From positions 1 through 64,000 of the forward strand of contig ONCZ01000009.1 in NCBI GenBank assembly GCA_900316445.1: 64,000 nucleotides of DNA, read 5' to 3'. Both the position numbers and the translations under genes were made by a program. The number at the start of each line of letters is the position of its first letter. Within the stretch, counting starts at the first letter, position 1. Source of the DNA: an uncultured Prevotellaceae bacterium (GTDB lineage: Bacteria; Bacteroidota; Bacteroidia; Bacteroidales; Bacteroidaceae). Positions 61,972 through 64,000 of the stretch are shown piece by piece. The notes under the pieces were generated by a model. That model was not told where the DNA came from, ran no database searches, and saw only the letters and a program-made list of their open reading frames with translations.

Positions 61972-62685
61972 ATGATTAATCCAAGAAAAGGTAATATGTA
62001 TGATTTCGTTACTCATACATGGAATGCAATAAAAGGCAAATGCAGTCATAACTGTGCATATTGTTATATGACAAAGAGGAAACAGAGTAGCCTCCATTTT
62101 GACAATAAGGAACTACTCACTGATTTAGGAAGCAATAATTTCATTTTTGTTGGTTCTGGAACCGACATGTTTGCTAATAACATCAATCCCATCTGGGTAA
62201 CCCGAGTTTTAGATTATTGTAACGAATTCAACAATAAGTATCTTTTCCAAAGTAAAGATCCTGCCAACATATTGCGACATAAAGACCATCCTGTTTTCCA
62301 GAAATCAGTTGTATGTACAACGATTGAGTCTAACCGATTTTACCCTTCAGTTATGGGAAAAGCTCCTGCCATAGAAGAAAGAGTTTCTGCAATGGAGAAG
62401 ATATCCGACAAAGGAATAACAACTTTCGTAACATGTGAACCCATAATGGACTTCGACGTTGATGACTTGACGTCCTTGGTTTTACGATGCCACCCACGAC
62501 AGGTCAATATTGGACGGAATTCATGGCCTGAAGTATCCATCCCTGAACCAACAAACGTTAAAGTTGCAGAGTTCATATCTAAAGTTACGCCTTTTACTCA
62601 TGTCAAGTTGAAGAAAAATGTATGGGAATACAATCAAGAATCTGTTCAAGGGAGTTTTATTCTTAACTCCTATACACTATTCTGA
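61972..62685 (+). CDS. DUF5131-like (phage Gp37/Gp68-type) cysteine-motif protein
   Basis: A 237-residue protein that opens with WNAIKGKCSHNCAYCYMTKR, the C-x3-C-x2-C motif of the DUF5131/phage Gp37/Gp68 group, which is related to radical-SAM/spore-photoproduct-lyase-like folds. The rest shows FVGSGTDMFANNI, TTFVTCEPIMDFD and VNIGRNSWPEV. An Fe-S cluster is likely; substrate unknown. It lies in the AT-rich accessory stretch and is followed by copy 2 of the 53-bp repeat. Confidence 0.78.
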   Translation: MINPRKGNMYDFVTHTWNAIKGKCSHNCAYCYMTKRKQSSLHFDNKELLTDLGSNNFIFVGSGTDMFANNINPIWVTRVLDYCNEFNNKYLFQSKDPANILRHKDHPVFQKSVVCTTIESNRFYPSVMGKAPAIEERVSAMEKISDKGITTFVTCEPIMDFDVDDLTSLVLRCHPRQVNIGRNSWPEVSIPEPTNVKVAEFISKVTPFTHVKLKKNVWEYNQESVQGSFILNSYTLF

Positions 62686-62707
62686 AACAGACAAGAAGTA
62701 ACTTAGG

Positions 62708-62757
62708 ATGTAGGTAGAACCCGAAGAAATCTTCGCTGAGGATGAGTATCATCTTTC
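62708..62757 (+). repeat. 53-bp repeat, copy 2
   Basis: Direct repeat of 59154-59206, 22 nt after the DUF5131-like stop codon. The hairpin is kept as GAGGATGA/TCATCTTT. A shorter echo (GGAGGAAGAGTATCACCTTT) follows at 62761. Confidence 0.85.
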
Positions 62758-62918
62758 ATATGGAGGAAGAGTATCACCTTTGTCAAATGAAGATGTATAC
62801 CTCTTTTCTATGATTTTATTTTGAGGAATCCCATTAATGAAATGTTGACTTGATACCATACACAGCCCGTTTTATTAATTTAGTATGACATTTATATTCG
62901 TAAGTCCAAACATTTTAT

Positions 62919-62926
62919 TATCTTTG
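62919..62926 (+). promoter_or_regulatory. -7 element of the last gene
   Basis: TATCTTTG lies 23 nt before the ATG at 62949. The upstream box at the usual distance is poor (TATT). Confidence 0.5.
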
Positions 62927-62948
62927 CAACCAAAATTATCATAGCAAT

Positions 62949-64000
62949 ATGGGAAATCTGAGTGTTGATATACAAAAACTCATAAAGTATAATCCATCAG
63001 AAGTAGAGTTTACAGAGAATGGCAAAATCGGATGGAAGACGAAAGAGGGTGATATTCTGATTCCTGCAGAATATGACCAAATCGAGAAGTGTGCAACATC
63101 ATTGTATCTCCGCCAAGGGCTCGATTATGAAATCCTTAAATTCAATGGAGAAGGCGAGGCTTACCTGCACAATTACGACAAAGGTTCTTTATTCGTTGAA
63201 AACCAAAAATATGGTTGGCGTACAGTGGACAAGATCATTATTCCTGCTTTTTATGATGAAATTTATTACTGGAGTGACAACGTATTCCCTGTAGTGAAAG
63301 ATGGACGGCACTACTATATAAATGAGAACCAAAAGGAAATTCTAACAAACATTCGCCATCCTGAGATTATTGAAGAGGATGAATTTCCTTTCACTTGCAA
63401 CACCCACGACAAAAGAGTTCTAACAGTGTTTGAATATGTTGGACAGCCAGAAATAAAAGATTCAAACGTAGTAAAGCTGGATACTTGGGTGAAATTGGAC
63501 CGCATCAGTAATCAGGAGATAATGGATTTATTAATCAATCCAAAAGATGAAGCATCAATAGCAGAAAAGGACTTGGAATTTTTCAACTCGGAGTCTTCCT
63601 ATGAATTCACTGCATATATGGCCAAGTCTACAGAAGAAGGAATAAACGATTGTCTTGATATGATGGAACAAATGGGGGCATTCAGCAGGACATGGTATTA
63701 TATCATTAAGGTCTGGAAACCTGAAGGCGAGTCACCTACAGCAGATGAATTAAGATATCTAAGGTACTTATTGGAAAATAAAGGGAGTATAGGCAGGCCC
63801 ATATTTGCCTTAGCTCATGATTCAGACCTTAAACACGGTGAGACTAAGTTGTTTATGTTAACCTTCTACAATGAAGGTGAACTAAGATCTCATCGTGCGT
63901 TTGACTGGTATGACTTCTTAAATAGACATACTCTTTCAGAAACAAATGGACAACTAACAATACATGGGGAAATAAACGAGTACGAGAATAAAGAATACAT
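62949..64000 (+). CDS. WG-repeat-like protein, partial
   Basis: An open frame from ATG 62949 to the end of the window (350 codons seen, no stop). There is no signal peptide (MGNLSVDIQKLIKYNPSEVE). The first 120 residues carry WG-like repeats (GKIGWKTKEGDILIPAEYDQ, quoted; YGWRTVDKIIIPAFYDEIYY). After that comes a region of mixed helices (EAASIAEKDL-like, YMAKSTEEGINDCLDMMEQM) and beta strands. No known domain beyond the repeats. The C-terminus lies outside the window. Confidence 0.7.
   Translation, partial: MGNLSVDIQKLIKYNPSEVEFTENGKIGWKTKEGDILIPAEYDQIEKCATSLYLRQGLDYEILKFNGEGEAYLHNYDKGSLFVENQKYGWRTVDKIIIPAFYDEIYYWSDNVFPVVKDGRHYYINENQKEILTNIRHPEIIEEDEFPFTCNTHDKRVLTVFEYVGQPEIKDSNVVKLDTWVKLDRISNQEIMDLLINPKDEASIAEKDLEFFNSESSYEFTAYMAKSTEEGINDCLDMMEQMGAFSRTWYYIIKVWKPEGESPTADELRYLRYLLENKGSIGRPIFALAHDSDLKHGETKLFMLTFYNEGELRSHRAFDWYDFLNRHTLSETNGQLTIHGEINEYENKEY

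Noticed and set aside
56563-64000. Complete conjugative or phage element
   Set aside because: Only an integrase and scattered unknown genes are seen; no relaxase, mob, structural or excision genes are visible in the window.

Overview
The window looks like a chromosome segment of a Prevotella-type member of the Bacteroidales. The signs are BspA-type leucine-rich surface proteins with dockerin-like ends, promoters of the Bacteroidetes form TTTG-N19/20-TAnnTTTG, no obvious Shine-Dalgarno sequences, an OmpA-linked envelope operon, and the gene order parA-parB-DUF5683-MltD-rsh diverging from surE-lpxB. I cannot name the species from sequence alone.

Layout. 1-6.3 kb: the 3' end of a 5S rRNA, then three secreted BspA/dockerin-type proteins, a roughly 400-nt candidate structured RNA and small peptide genes. 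6.6-7.0 kb: a decayed PD-(D/E)XK (Rpn-type) gene. 7.1-14 kb: an orphan histidine kinase, yceD-rpmF-fabH, era-der, and two envelope proteins. 14-23.4 kb (minus strand): a secreted protein, OmpA, a coiled-coil lipoprotein, tRNA-Leu(UAG), then parC-DUF3316-S41 protease. 23.7-26.8 kb: alaS and a MerR-type regulator. 26.8-34.2 kb (minus): pectinesterase, rsh, lytic transglycosylase, DUF5683, parB, parA. 34.3-39.6 kb: surE-lpxB, fhs, a MATE transporter. 39.7-46.6 kb: an RND efflux pair, flavodiiron protein, an Ogt-like protein and glycerate kinase. 46.7-51 kb (minus): a SpoIIE-type phosphatase and an HU-like protein under near-identical promoters, then three small secreted proteins. 52-55.9 kb: ridA, an SDR enzyme, a potassium channel, a small membrane protein and pepD. 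56.5-64 kb: an AT-rich accessory tract headed by a tyrosine recombinase, with mostly unrecognised genes, a DUF5131-like cysteine-motif protein and two WG-repeat proteins, the last running off the window.

The most unusual signal is a family of short tandem-repeat tracts at gene junctions. Most consist of about four heptamers resembling (A/G)GT(A/G)AA(A/G), but the unit sequence differs at every site. At four places two such tracts face each other as inverted arms around a unique core. Two of these paired elements lie in frame inside conserved genes (lpxB and the RND permease). In both, the single heptamer whose TGA would fall in the reading frame carries a substitution (TGT in one, TTA in the other) that removes the stop. 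A third encodes the signal-peptide core of a pectinesterase. Two other single tracts supply a start codon or a lipoprotein signal peptide. I know no named element in Bacteroidetes that matches this, though the parallels are cyanobacterial heptamer repeats and Rickettsia palindromic elements.
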